Assembly: GCA_027658995.1 (NCBI GenBank)
Contig: JAQDQK010000002.1
Coordinates: 186,001-250,000 of the forward strand
From: Propionibacteriaceae bacterium AM104-82
Lineage (GTDB): Bacteria; Actinomycetota; Actinomycetes; Propionibacteriales; Propionibacteriaceae
Length of the DNA: 64,000 nucleotides
Direction: 5' to 3'
In this document: positions 37,782 through 47,265 of the stretch, one piece after another
How positions within the stretch are numbered: the first letter of the stretch is position 1
How the letters are laid out: every line of letters begins with the position of its first letter
The notes under the pieces: generated by a model
Database searches by the model: none
The model's input: only the letters and a program-made list of their open reading frames with translations
What the model was told of the DNA's origin: nothing
Position numbers and translations under genes: made by a program

Positions 37782-40445
37782 CTACGACGCGCTCGACTTC
37801 CTCGCGGCGGGCTTCTTCGCGGGGGCCTTCTTGGCTGGCGCCTTGCGGGCCGCCGGCTTGCGCTTCGGGGCGGGGCCCTTCGCGCGCTTCTCGGCGATCA
37901 GTTCGAAGGCACGCTCCGGGGTGATCTCCTCCTGCGAGTCGTCGCGGCGCAGCGTCGCGTTGGTCTCGCCGTCGGTGACGTAAGGGCCGAACCGGCCCGA
38001 CTTGAGCACGACGGGCTTACCGGAGACGGGGTCGTTGCCGAACTCCTTCAACGGCGCGGCGGCGGCCGCCCTGCCCCTGGTCTTGGGCTGCGCGTAGATC
38101 GCCAGCGCCTCCTCCAGCGTGATGTCGAAGATCTGGTCCTCGCTGGTCAGCGACCTGGAGTCGGTGCCGCGCTTCAGGTAGGGCCCGTAGCGGCCGTTCT
38201 GCGCGGTGATCTCGTTGCCCTCCGGGTCGGCCCCGACCACGCGCGGCAGGCTCATCAGCTTGAGCGCGGTCGGCAGGTCGACGGAGTCGAGCGACATCGA
38301 CTTGAACAGCGAACCGGTGCGCGGCTTGGCCGACTTGGGCGCATCCTCGGGGAGCACCTCGGTCACGTAGGGGCCGTAGCGGCCGTTCTTGGCGACCACC
38401 ATGTTCCCCGACTCCTCGTTGACGCCGAGCTCACGCTCCGCGTCGAGCGGGTTGGCGAGCAGTTCCTCGGCGTGGGCCGCGGTCAGCTCGTCGGGGGCGG
38501 TGTCCTCGGGCACGTTGGCGCGGCGACCGTCGGAGGCCTCGACGTAGGTGCCGTAGCGACCGACACGCACGTCGATGCCGGAGTCGCCCAGCGGGAAGGT
38601 CGACAGGGCGCGCGCGTCGATATCGCCGAGCTCGGTGACGAGCGCCTGCAGGCCCTGGTGCGCGTCGCCGTCGGGTCCGCGGTAGAAGTCGGAGAGCACC
38701 TGGAGGCGCTTGGCGCGGCCCGCGGCGATCTCGTCGAGCTGGTCCTCGAGCTGCGCGGTGAAGTCGTAGTCGACCAGTTCGGAGAAGTGCTCCTCCAGCA
38801 GCCGGGTGACGGCGAACGCCAGCCAGGTCGGCACCAGCGCGGAGCCCTTCTTGAACACGTAGTCGCGCGCCGTGATGGTGCGGATGATCGACGCGTACGT
38901 CGAGGGTCGGCCGATCTCGAGTTCCTCGAGCTTCGCAACGAGCGACGGCTCGGTGTACCTGGCGGGCGGCCGGGTCTCGTGGCCTGCCGGCTCGGCCTTG
39001 GCGACGTCGAGGCCCTGACCCTTCTCGAGGATCGGGAGGCGGGTCTGCGCGTCGTCAGAGGCGGAGTCGTCGTCGGTGCCCTGAACGTAGGCCTTCAGGA
39101 AGCCGGGGAACGTGATGGTGCGACCCGAGGCGACCAGCCCGACGTCCTTGGCGTCGTCGGCGGTGCCTGCGAGCGTCGCGTCGATCCGGATGGTCACCGA
39201 CTCGCCGCGCGCGTCTGCCATCTGCGAGGCGAGCGTGCGGCGCCAGATGAGCTGGTAGAGCCGGAAGGTGTCGCCGACCAGGCCCGTCTCGTCGGGGTGC
39301 TGGAACGCGTCGCCTGCGGGGCGGATCGCCTCGTGGGCCTCCTGGGCCGACTTGACCTTCGACGTGTAGACGCGCGGCTTCTCGGGCAGGAAACGCTCGC
39401 CGAACAGGTCGCGGACCTGCTGGCGGGCGGCGTTGATGGCCTGGCCCGACAGCGAGATCGAGTCGGTTCGCATGTAGGTGATGAAGCCCTTTTCGTACAG
39501 CTCCTGGGCCACCGACATGGCGCGCTGCGCGGAGAACCCGAGCTTGCGTCCGGCCTCCTGCTGCATCGTGGTGGTGCGGAACGGCTCGTAGGGGCGGCGC
39601 GTGTACGGCTTGGACTCGACGGAGCTGACGACGGGCTTTGCCGCGTTGAGCAGTTCCGCGATCCGACGGGCGGAGGCCTCGTCGAGCACCAGCAGGTCAT
39701 CGGACTTGGCCTTGCCCGACGAGTCGAAGTCGCGACCCTGCGCGATGCGGGTGCCGTCGAGGTCGACGAGCCGGGCGGGGAAGTTGCGCGGGTCGGCGTC
39801 GGCGCCGGCGTCCAGCGTGACGTCGAGGTCCCAGTAGCCGGCGGGCACGAACGCGATCCTGTCGCGCTCGCGGTCGACGATCAGGCGGGTCGCCACGGAC
39901 TGCACACGGCCAGCCGACAGCCTCGGCATGACCTTCTTCCACAGCACCGGGGACACCTCGTAACCGTAGAGACGGTCGAGGATGCGGCGGGTCTCCTGAG
40001 CGTCGACCAGGTCGACGTCGAGGTCGCGCGGGTTCTGCACCGCCTCGAGGATGGCGGGCTTGGTGATCTCGTGGAACACCATCCGCTTGACGGGGACCTT
40101 CGGCTTGAGTTCCTGCAGCAGGTGCCACGCGATGGCCTCGCCCTCGCGGTCACCATCGGTGGCCAGCAGGAGTTCGTCGACTCCCGCGAGCTTGGCCTTC
40201 AGGTCTTTGATGGTCGCCTTCTTCTCGGGCGAGACCACATAGATCGCTTGGAAGTCGTCGTCGACGTTGACGCCGGTGCGCGCCCACTTCTCACCCTTGT
40301 ACTTGGCGGGCACCTCCGAGGCGGAGGTGGGCAGGTCGCGGACGTGGCCGCGGCTCGATTCGACGATGTAGTCGCGGCCAAGGTAACCGGCGATTTTGGT
40401 CGCCTTGGTCGGCGACTCCACGATCACGAGACGCTTGGAAGCCAT
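37782..40445 (-). CDS. topA: DNA topoisomerase I
   Basis: Type IA topoisomerase of 887 residues. The Toprim domain starts with LVIVESPTKATKI and contains TDGDREGEAIAWHL. The catalytic Tyr is in FITYMRTDS. The C-terminal part has repeated GRYGPYL / GRFGPYVTDG modules instead of zinc fingers, and a Lys/Ala-rich tail, both typical of actinobacterial TopA. The ATG at 40445 gives the usual MASKRLVIVES N-terminus; GGAGG lies about 10 bases upstream. Confidence 0.97.
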   Translation of the reverse strand: MASKRLVIVESPTKATKIAGYLGRDYIVESSRGHVRDLPTSASEVPAKYKGEKWARTGVNVDDDFQAIYVVSPEKKATIKDLKAKLAGVDELLLATDGDREGEAIAWHLLQELKPKVPVKRMVFHEITKPAILEAVQNPRDLDVDLVDAQETRRILDRLYGYEVSPVLWKKVMPRLSAGRVQSVATRLIVDRERDRIAFVPAGYWDLDVTLDAGADADPRNFPARLVDLDGTRIAQGRDFDSSGKAKSDDLLVLDEASARRIAELLNAAKPVVSSVESKPYTRRPYEPFRTTTMQQEAGRKLGFSAQRAMSVAQELYEKGFITYMRTDSISLSGQAINAARQQVRDLFGERFLPEKPRVYTSKVKSAQEAHEAIRPAGDAFQHPDETGLVGDTFRLYQLIWRRTLASQMADARGESVTIRIDATLAGTADDAKDVGLVASGRTITFPGFLKAYVQGTDDDSASDDAQTRLPILEKGQGLDVAKAEPAGHETRPPARYTEPSLVAKLEELEIGRPSTYASIIRTITARDYVFKKGSALVPTWLAFAVTRLLEEHFSELVDYDFTAQLEDQLDEIAAGRAKRLQVLSDFYRGPDGDAHQGLQALVTELGDIDARALSTFPLGDSGIDVRVGRYGTYVEASDGRRANVPEDTAPDELTAAHAEELLANPLDAERELGVNEESGNMVVAKNGRYGPYVTEVLPEDAPKSAKPRTGSLFKSMSLDSVDLPTALKLMSLPRVVGADPEGNEITAQNGRYGPYLKRGTDSRSLTSEDQIFDITLEEALAIYAQPKTRGRAAAAAPLKEFGNDPVSGKPVVLKSGRFGPYVTDGETNATLRRDDSQEEITPERAFELIAEKRAKGPAPKRKPAARKAPAKKAPAKKPAARKSSAS

Positions 40446-40543
40446 CAGGAAGCACCCTCCGGGGTTGGAAACTCCTCGAACAATAGCCTGCGAGGTCAAT
40501 GGGTCCCATCATCGGCTGTGTCCGCGGCGGGTGGTCGCCGGGG

Positions 40544-42586
40544 TCAGGGAAGCGGCCCCGGCGGTGGTCCGGGGACGAAGGGCGTCGTCGCGACCGGTTG
40601 CGACCTGCTGCGGCCCCGTCGGAGCAGGGCGACGCCCAGGACGCCCACTCCTGCGAGGGTCAGGATGCCCACCGCGACGGTCGCGATCCCCAGCCAACCG
40701 GCGATCCTGGACTGGCTGGCCGCCGTCCTGGCGTGCCGGTCGGCGACGGCGAACTCTCCGTCGGAGAAGGCCGCCCGGGAGGCGTCGATACGGGTGTCGG
40801 TGCCGAGGATCGCCTCGCCGAGTTCCGAGAACGGGTCGTCGGCCTCAGCCACGGCCCGGGTCGCGTCGTCGACGCCGGCGACGGAGTCGGCGGCTGCCCG
40901 GATCGCCTTGCCCGCCTCCTGGTAGCCGCTGGGAACGTCGGCCGACTCGTAGCCCTCCCGCAGCGACGCGGGCAGGTCGAGGTCGGCGGCGGACGCCTCG
41001 TCCTGCAGCGCGCCCGCGGCGGCGGCGGTGGCTTCGAGGTCGCCCATCAACTCGTCGGCCGCCGGGAACTGCCAGTCGGTCATCAACCACCTGAGCCCCT
41101 TCGGGGGCTGCCAGGCCCCGTCAGAGTCGTCGAAGTCCCGGTACAGCGCCCTCGACGCGCTCCTCTCATCGAGGACCGCCGAGGCGCCCTCGTCGAGGAT
41201 CCAGGTCTGGTAGATCCCGGCCGCGTCCGTATTGCCTCCGCGGTCCTCGACCAGGTCAAGGAACCGCCTGGTGCCGGTGCCCGCCTTGTTGAGCGTGCTT
41301 CCAGGCAGGTCGTAGGCCGATTCTCCGTCGAGCGCCGCGGAGACCACCCCCGCGAACGCCTCGTCGTCCAGGTGACCGATCAGTTCGTCCACCGCGGCAT
41401 AGGCGGCCGGGTAGCCGTAGTCGTCTGCCTCTGCCGAACGTCCTCCGGGCTGGGTCCAGGTCGTCAACTTGAACGCCCCCTTCCCGTTCGGATCCGGGGC
41501 GGTCGGCGGTTCCTCCTCGCCTCCGATCAGCGGGCCGATCCGGGTCGCGACCACCTCGGCGAGGCCCTCCTGCAGCCACCTGTCGCCGATCCTGTTGTGG
41601 TTGAACCAGACGTGCGACGCCTCGTGGACGAGCAGATGGGTGTCCAACTCCTCGCCGAGCAGGATCTCGTTGGTCGTCGCGTCGAACCACGCGTAGCCGG
41701 TCACCGTCGGCGAGACGTCCTCGACGACCGTGTCGAGGCCACCGGGCCAGGGCGTTCCCGTCAGCCGCTCCAGGTGGGGCACGGCTGCGGTGAGCTTGTC
41801 GGCGACGAAACCGGACCACGCGTCGTCGCCCGGGAAGCTGAGCAGTCGCACCGAGTCGCCGCCCAGCGTGATGGTGCTCTCTCCCGCAAGGCTGTGGTCG
41901 CGCAGGGTCACGAACTCCCAGATGCCGAGGTCGTCGCTCGCCTGGGTCGCCTTCCAGGTGGTGGTCGCGCCGGAGCGGGTCTCGGTGAACGCGTCGGAGG
42001 AGGCGTTGAACTCGTAACTCTTCGGGGCGACTACCTCGACGCTGGTGTGGCCGGTCTCGCCCCTTGCCGAGGTGATGAACGCGGCGTAGCCCTTGCCGAC
42101 CCGCGACAGGCTGCTCGAGCGGATGGCCGCGCCGGGCAGGTCGTAGGTCAGCGAGATGGCGCGTGTCTTGCCGTAGCGCAGTTCCGGGAAGGAGATCGCC
42201 GCCATCTGGATGTCGGTGCCCTCGGCCTCCGGCACCTTCTCCAGGTCGACGCTGAGGCTGCGGCCGTTCGACGTGGCCCGCAGGTTCTCGGCCCCTGTCG
42301 GCACCACGACGAGATAGCGGGTGAAGTAGTAGTAGCGGATGCCCCCTGCGGTGCGCACATCGGGCGTGGTGTTGCGGAGCGTGAGGTCGACGGTGACCTT
42401 GACGGGGCCGCCGTCGGCCGCGATGACGTAGCGGGTGTCGTTTGTCTCGAACAGCCCGTCGTCCTCGGCCAGCGAGGCGCCCGGGGTCGCCAACCAGAGG
42501 GCGCAGGCCAGCACGGCGAGGATCGTCGCGATCGCCCGTCGCCGCGTCGGCCGGCCCGCCCTCGGCGAGGATCCACTGGTGCCCAT
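40544..42586 (-). CDS. Secreted membrane-anchored gluzincin metallopeptidase (M1-like)
   Basis: A protein of about 680 residues with an Arg-rich n-region and a signal helix (ATILAVLACALWLATPGASLA). A beta-rich region follows, then the zinc motif HEASH followed by WLQEGLAE, whose Glu is the third ligand (HExxH-x18-E). A single C-terminal transmembrane helix (WLGIATVAVGILTLAGVGVLG) and a short basic tail end it. The start at 42586 (GGGAGG upstream) or ATG 42664 are both possible. Substrate unknown; it is probably a cell-surface peptidase. Confidence 0.85.
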   Translation of the reverse strand: MGTSGSSPRAGRPTRRRAIATILAVLACALWLATPGASLAEDDGLFETNDTRYVIAADGGPVKVTVDLTLRNTTPDVRTAGGIRYYYFTRYLVVVPTGAENLRATSNGRSLSVDLEKVPEAEGTDIQMAAISFPELRYGKTRAISLTYDLPGAAIRSSSLSRVGKGYAAFITSARGETGHTSVEVVAPKSYEFNASSDAFTETRSGATTTWKATQASDDLGIWEFVTLRDHSLAGESTITLGGDSVRLLSFPGDDAWSGFVADKLTAAVPHLERLTGTPWPGGLDTVVEDVSPTVTGYAWFDATTNEILLGEELDTHLLVHEASHVWFNHNRIGDRWLQEGLAEVVATRIGPLIGGEEEPPTAPDPNGKGAFKLTTWTQPGGRSAEADDYGYPAAYAAVDELIGHLDDEAFAGVVSAALDGESAYDLPGSTLNKAGTGTRRFLDLVEDRGGNTDAAGIYQTWILDEGASAVLDERSASRALYRDFDDSDGAWQPPKGLRWLMTDWQFPAADELMGDLEATAAAAGALQDEASAADLDLPASLREGYESADVPSGYQEAGKAIRAAADSVAGVDDATRAVAEADDPFSELGEAILGTDTRIDASRAAFSDGEFAVADRHARTAASQSRIAGWLGIATVAVGILTLAGVGVLGVALLRRGRSRSQPVATTPFVPGPPPGPLP

Positions 42587-42722
42587 CGGCCTCCCGTCCG
42601 TTGGGCGGATCCTAGCCAGGCGTGCCGACATCGTCTCGGGTTTCGCGCAGCCCTGACCGTTCATCCAGCCTCGGGCCCCGCTCGGCGGCTTGGATGAGTG
42701 GCACGGGCTGCTGCCGGTGGCG

Positions 42723-44198
42723 TCAGGCGATCCGGAGGAGTTGGTCGAGCAGTGCGTTGCGCACCTCGGGGAGCACTCCCGCGGCCAGTTCGGCGGGGTC
42801 GACCTCCAGGACGGCGGCGACGGCGGCGAGCACCTGCCCGAGCGTCAGGTCGCCGTCGAGTGCCCCCAGTACTGCCGCGAGGGCGGTGTCGGCCTTGACG
42901 GCCCGCAGCAGCCCGACGCGCTGCCTGAACACCACATGCTCCGGGTCCTCCGCGCCGGGGCGTCCGATCATCTCCTGCTCCACGTCGACCAGCCTGGGGC
43001 TGGCGGCCAGCAGTTCACCGAGGGGCAGCAGCGAGGCCGTGACTGCGTCGGCGTTGCGCGCGAAGACGTCACCGACGGGCTGCGCGACCGCGTGCGGCCA
43101 ACTCTCGAACCGCAGGTGCGGAACGGCGCGTTCGGCGCGGGTGATCTGGACCCAGCCCATCCCGACGGCGCGGATGCTGAGCCGGTCGAAGTAGGCAAGC
43201 CACTCGTCGTAGGCGGCGCGCCAGCGCGGCGTGCCCGCGAGTCCGGCGTCCGTCAGCCACATCTCGATGTAGGAGTAGATGTCGAGGCGCTCCCGCTCGA
43301 TGAACCAGGCGTCGCAGCCCTCCGGCACCCACTCGCGCAGCCGCTCCTCCCACGGGCCGTCGAGGATCGCCCAGTTGGTGAGCAGTTGCAGCGAGCCGCC
43401 GGGGTTCAGGTGGTCGGCCGCGCCGCGAACCAGCGTCTCGACCAGTCGGTCGCCCTCGAAGTTCGCCTCGCGGTAGGTGAGGGTCTCGGCCTCCGCGCTG
43501 GGCGGGCTCATCACGAACGGCGGGTTGGACACGATCAGGTCGAACCGCTCACCGTGGACGGGCTCGTACAGGGATCCGTCGCGCAGGTCGACGTCCGCGT
43601 CGTTCAGCGTGGCGGTCAGCGCCGCCAGGTCAAGGGCCCTGCCGTTGACGTCGGTGCCGACCACCCTGGCGGCGTGCCTGCCAAGGTGCAGCGACTGCAC
43701 GCCGCAGCCGGTTCCGAGGTCGAGCGCCGCAGCGACCGGGGTGCGGGCGGTGATCTGCGCCAACGTCGTCGACGCCGGGGAGACGCCGAGCACGTAGTCG
43801 GGCCGCGTCGGGGTCATGTTCAGGTCGAGGCCGGGCGTCAGGTCGCTCACGACCCAGCCCGAGGCCCCGTCGTCGGGCGAGCCGTATGGCCGGATGTCGA
43901 CGGCGGCGGCCAGGTCGTCGCCGTCCGGTGACAGGTACCCGGCGGCGAGCAGAGCCTCGACGTCGAGCACCTCGGCCAGGTCGACCCGTGGGACGCGTCG
44001 CTGCAGCAGGAACAACCGGATCAGGGAGGCGAGCGGGTCGCGCGCCTCGCCGAGGGCAACGTCGGCGGGGACGGTCATGTTGCGGCCGAGGCCGTCCTGC
44101 CCCGCCTCGCCGATCCGGTCCAGGACGGCGTCGACGCTGTAGCCGGCGGCGAGGAGGTCGGCGCGCAGGCGCCCTGCATCGATGATGGTGTTCGGCAC
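42723..44198 (-). CDS. HemK/PrmC-like SAM-dependent methyltransferase (DUF7059/DUF7782 type)
   Basis: A 491-residue protein. The N-terminal about 150 residues are a winged-helix-like module. SAM motif I is LDLGTGCGVQSLHLG (near residue 180), and the catalytic NPPF is in FDLIVSNPPFV. The C-terminal 200 residues have no recognised fold. The family is common in actinobacteria; NPPF proteins modify amide or adenine nitrogens, but the target here is unknown. The GTG start has AGGA 7 bases upstream. Confidence 0.85.
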   Translation of the reverse strand: MPNTIIDAGRLRADLLAAGYSVDAVLDRIGEAGQDGLGRNMTVPADVALGEARDPLASLIRLFLLQRRVPRVDLAEVLDVEALLAAGYLSPDGDDLAAAVDIRPYGSPDDGASGWVVSDLTPGLDLNMTPTRPDYVLGVSPASTTLAQITARTPVAAALDLGTGCGVQSLHLGRHAARVVGTDVNGRALDLAALTATLNDADVDLRDGSLYEPVHGERFDLIVSNPPFVMSPPSAEAETLTYREANFEGDRLVETLVRGAADHLNPGGSLQLLTNWAILDGPWEERLREWVPEGCDAWFIERERLDIYSYIEMWLTDAGLAGTPRWRAAYDEWLAYFDRLSIRAVGMGWVQITRAERAVPHLRFESWPHAVAQPVGDVFARNADAVTASLLPLGELLAASPRLVDVEQEMIGRPGAEDPEHVVFRQRVGLLRAVKADTALAAVLGALDGDLTLGQVLAAVAAVLEVDPAELAAGVLPEVRNALLDQLLRIA

Positions 44199-44300
44199 CC
44201 CGTCATCCTAGGCCGACTGCGCCGTCGGCCCCTGTCCTCGACGGGGAGACAGACCGGCCCCCAGGAGATCCCCAGGGGCCGGAACGCAGTGCGGGCAGAC

Positions 44301-45350
44301 TCACTTGACGGAGTCGGTCGCCCCCTGCCAGAGGTTGATGCCCTGCACGCCGCCATGCTCGTCGATCGCCGCGAGTTCCTCGGCGGTGAACTCGAGGTTC
44401 TTCAGGCCCCCGAGGTTGTCGTCGAGTTGGGCGACCGAGGAGGCGCCGAGCACCACCGAGGTGACGGAGGCCGCACCCTGGTCGCGCAGCGCCCAGGCGA
44501 TGGCCATCTCGGCGAGGCTCTGGCCCCTGCGCTCGGCGATCGCGTTGAGTTGGCGCAGGTGCTCGATGTTCTCGTCCGAGAGCAGGTCGGTGCTGAGCGA
44601 CTTGCCCTGGGTGGCGCGCGAGCCCTCCGGGATCCCGTTGAGGTAGCGGTCGGTCAGCATGCCCTGGGCGAGCGGGGAGAACGCGATGACGCCCATCCCG
44701 TTGTCGGCGCAGGCCTGCAGCAGCGACGGGTCGCCGTCCTCGATCCACCTGTTGAGGATGGAGTAGGACGGCTGGTGGATGATCAGCGGCGTTCCGAGCG
44801 ACCGGGCGATCGCCTGCGCCTCTGCGGTGAGGCCCGCCGAGTAGGACGAGATGCCCGCGTACAGCGCCTTGCCGGAGCGGACGGCCTGGTCGAGGGCCGC
44901 CATGGTCTCCTCGAGCGGGGTCTCCGGGTCGGGACGGTGGTGGTAGAAGATGTCGACGTAGTCGAGGCCCATCCGCTGCAGCGAGTCGTCGAGCGAGGAC
45001 AGCAGGTACTTGCGGGATCCACCGAAGCCGTACGGGCCGGGCCACATGTCCCAGCCTGCCTTCGACGAGATCACCAACTCGTTGCGGTAGGGGGCGAAGT
45101 CCTCGGCCATGATGCGGCCGAAGTTGATCTCCGCGGAGCCGTAGGGCGGCCCGTAGTTGTTGGCGAGGTCGAAGTGCGTCACGCCCTTGTCGAATGCCCG
45201 CCGCATGATGGCGCGCTGCGTCTCGAGGGGCTTGTCATCACCGAAGTTGTGCCAGAACCCGAGCGAGATGGCGGGGAGCTTCAGCCCTGAGGTCCCCAGG
45301 CGCCGGTACGGCATCGATTCATAGCGGTCTTCCGCAGCAACATAGGTCAT
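44301..45350 (-). CDS. gpr: Aldo-keto reductase, L-glyceraldehyde 3-phosphate reductase (YghZ) type
   Basis: A 349-residue NADPH-dependent reductase very close to E. coli YghZ (346 residues). Matching stretches are RLPALSLG-like LKLPAISLGFWHNFG, HFDLANNYGPP, KAGWDMWPGPYG and SGKALYAGISSYS. The catalytic Asp, Tyr, Lys and His are in DLANNYG, SSKAG and YHHR. It is a detoxification enzyme (methylglyoxal, L-glyceraldehyde phosphate). TAGGCT ends 6 bases before the ATG, so the mRNA may be leaderless. Confidence 0.92.
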   Translation of the reverse strand: MTYVAAEDRYESMPYRRLGTSGLKLPAISLGFWHNFGDDKPLETQRAIMRRAFDKGVTHFDLANNYGPPYGSAEINFGRIMAEDFAPYRNELVISSKAGWDMWPGPYGFGGSRKYLLSSLDDSLQRMGLDYVDIFYHHRPDPETPLEETMAALDQAVRSGKALYAGISSYSAGLTAEAQAIARSLGTPLIIHQPSYSILNRWIEDGDPSLLQACADNGMGVIAFSPLAQGMLTDRYLNGIPEGSRATQGKSLSTDLLSDENIEHLRQLNAIAERRGQSLAEMAIAWALRDQGAASVTSVVLGASSVAQLDDNLGGLKNLEFTAEELAAIDEHGGVQGINLWQGATDSVK

Positions 45351-45356
45351 GGTCTC

Positions 45357-45362
45357 AGCCTA
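45357..45362 (-). promoter_or_regulatory. -10 element TAGGCT for the aldo-keto reductase
   Basis: TAGGCT on the minus strand, 6 bases before the ATG, the same arrangement as for the RicT gene. Confidence 0.5.
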
Positions 45363-45475
45363 GTTCCACGGCACCGGCCGAACCGCTCTGACCACCCCTT
45401 TTGCTTCCTTGAACCGGGCATCGAAGTCGACGGTGTTGGGCGCGCCTGGACGCGCGCCGTCGATGGGCCGCTGCT

Positions 45476-46111
45476 TCAGGCTGCGGGGGCGACCACCGGT
45501 CGCACCCAGCGGGCCCCGTCGCGGGTGAAACCGACGCGGGTGAGGTAGCCGGCCTCCGACTCGGGGGCGTTCTCGACGACGACGCGCTGATAGCCCTTAG
45601 CGGCGAAGATCCCGGATCGCGAGTGGACGAACTCGCCAGGCGTGAAGTCGCGGAAGCGGGGCGTCACCCAGTCGAGTTCAACCTTCGCCTCGCCGGGGTC
45701 GCCCGGAGTGACAAGCACTGCCCCGACCGTCTCGTCGCCGCGGACGACGAGCCAACTGGAGCAGTCCGCAGACACCGCGTCGGGGCGGAAGTTCGGGGCG
45801 GTGGCTGCGATGTCGTCGGCGTGGAAGTCGAGGACCCGGCGCAGGTACGCGTCGTCGGCCCCGACCTCGACCACGTCAAAGACGCCCGCGTCATGCTTCT
45901 CTCGGTACAGCCGGAACAGCCAGTAGATGTCGATGACGGCGATGATCGCGTTCATGGCCATGAACGGCCACACGCCGATGACGCCGTTGTAGACGGTCGC
46001 GATCGCGGACCCCGCCAGGTTCATCCATCTGAACCGGATCACGCGCGCCACCATCAGCGACCAGACCACAAGACCGGAGCCGATCCAGCCGATGATCTCC
46101 AACCAGGGCAT
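45476..46111 (-). CDS. YgjV-like membrane protein with acetyltransferase-like C-terminus
   Basis: A 211-residue protein. Residues 1-80 carry three helices of the YgjV type (IIGWIGSGLVVWSLMV, ATVYNGVIGVWPFMAMNAIIAVIDIYWL). The C-terminal 120 residues resemble a GNAT-like soluble domain (FRDFTPGEFVH, AAKGYQRVVVEN). AGGAGG lies five bases before the ATG at 46111. Function unknown. Confidence 0.8.
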   Translation of the reverse strand: MPWLEIIGWIGSGLVVWSLMVARVIRFRWMNLAGSAIATVYNGVIGVWPFMAMNAIIAVIDIYWLFRLYREKHDAGVFDVVEVGADDAYLRRVLDFHADDIAATAPNFRPDAVSADCSSWLVVRGDETVGAVLVTPGDPGEAKVELDWVTPRFRDFTPGEFVHSRSGIFAAKGYQRVVVENAPESEAGYLTRVGFTRDGARWVRPVVAPAA

Positions 46112-46328
46112 TGCCGCCTCCTCGCTCGAAGTGGAGCAGAGCTTACGGTTCCCGAAACCCTCGCGCGTCGCATTGCAGGGGATCGTTCGGGGCGGCCGCA
46201 TCGTCGCTTGTCAACGCTCACCCTCTGGCCACTCCGACCGCGGGCGCGCCCTGCGATCCCGCCGCCATGGAGGACGGAGCCGTGATGCCCGCGCCGTGCC
46301 CCGGCGAGAACCCGCATCGGCGGCCCAG

Positions 46329-46380
46329 TTCTTTCCTTCTCTTTCCTTCCTTCCCCCGCCCCCTCCCTCCGCCACCCTCC
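46329..46380 (+). other. Polypyrimidine tract
   Basis: 29 consecutive pyrimidines (46329-46357) are followed, after one G, by a 12-base C/T run and further C-rich sequence. The opposite strand is purine-only. Such tracts can form triplex or pause replication. Confidence 0.7.
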
Positions 46381-46387
46381 AACCACT

Positions 46388-46552
46388 GGGTCGCTGCGCA
46401 ACCCTGTTACGCCGCCTCCGAGCGCGGGGTCGCTGCGCGACCCTGTTCACCCCGCGGGCCACGGGCCGCCGCGCGACCCCTGTTCCGCCACCCTCCGGAG
46501 TCGCGGCGCAACCTTGCTCGACCCACTGGGCCGTTGGGTCGCCGCGCGCAGG
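46388..46552. repeat. Cluster of five palindromic repeats
   Basis: Five 17-base units with consensus GGGTCGC-NGC-GCGACCC start at 46388, 46427, 46463, 46498 and 46536, 35-39 bases apart. Unit 2 is a perfect palindrome; the others carry one or more changes. Units 1-3 are followed by TGTT. The cluster is REP-like in structure; spacers are dissimilar. Confidence 0.75.
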
Positions 46553-46893
46553 CGTCGCACCTCCGCGGCGCCGCCTGGCAGGGCGTGCCGCGGCCGCCAC
46601 TGTGGTGACGACGCGCCGCCCTGCCGCGCCGTCGGATCCCTCCGAGGCGATCCTGGCCCGTCGACCGGGCTGGTCGCGCGAGGCGAGCGGCACACTGACG
46701 CAGTACCCCGCGGTTCCAGCGCTCCGACCGAGCGACGCACCGGGAGCACACCCGCCGACGAGTCACGCGCCCAGGGACGACCACCGACGGCGGTCGCCAG
46801 CCGACCACCATGGGCGGCCCCCGCTCGCGAAGCGTCCGTGCGTGCCCCCGGGCACCCTCGGTGCCTGCGCAAACCACCACCGCTGGCGAAAGG

Positions 46894-47265
46894 TCAGAAG
46901 GTGGCTGCGGTGGCCCGGCGGGTGATGCTGGACGCAACGCCCGGCAGCGCCGGTGTGAGGTCGACCCGGATGCTGACCTCCACCACCACATGTCTCCCCT
47001 CCCCGCGCACCACGCACTCCGCGACGGCGACCTCGTTACGCGAGGCAGCCCTGCCCGCCGCCGGGCACGGTTCCTCGCCGGCAGAGGCCGCGCCGACCGC
47101 CGCGAGCGCGGCGAGTTCGGCCGCCTGCTCCGCCTGGCGCGCGATCGCGAACCAGTGGATCAGCACCATCGCGACGACGAACACCCCGGCGGTCGCCAAC
47201 GCGATGCCGACGGTCAGGACGGCTCCCGCGCTGCCGCGCTGGTCGGGGCGCGCCCCGCGGTTCAT
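46894..47265 (-). CDS. TadG/Rv3654c-like pilus-assembly protein
   Basis: A 123-residue protein with a short basic N-terminus and one transmembrane helix (about 14-36). The following segment has AELAALAAVGAASAGE, the pseudopilin-like start of the TadG/Flp_C domain. It corresponds to the helicase/secretion neighbourhood TadE-like protein of actinobacteria. The ATG overlaps the TadE stop (ATGA). It is the last gene of the tad-type operon. Confidence 0.82.
   Translation of the reverse strand: MNRGARPDQRGSAGAVLTVGIALATAGVFVVAMVLIHWFAIARQAEQAAELAALAAVGAASAGEEPCPAAGRAASRNEVAVAECVVRGEGRHVVVEVSIRVDLTPALPGVASSITRRATAATF

Larger units (their letters stand above)
46112..46893. other. 780-base region without a recognisable gene
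   Basis: Open frames exist on both strands, but their products are low-complexity Arg/Pro/Gly-rich sequences with no family features. The region holds a polypyrimidine tract (46329-46380), a cluster of palindromic repeats (46388-46552) and otherwise very GC-rich sequence. It separates the YgjV gene from the end of the tad-type operon, both on the minus strand, so a promoter for YgjV must lie near its right end. Confidence 0.6.

Noticed and set aside
36606..40925. A 1439-codon open frame on the plus strand
   Set aside because: It is antisense to topA and the CYTH/CHAD-like gene. Its product is compositionally biased and resembles no family, a normal effect of high GC content.
45429..45463. 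Terminator after the YgjV-like gene
   Set aside because: There is partial pairing (CGACGG with CCGTCG and a GCGCGC stem), but a 6-base bulge and no U-tract, so it is too weak to call.
46388..46552. CRISPR array
   Set aside because: Units are short, degenerate and palindromic, only five in number, and there are no cas genes in the window.
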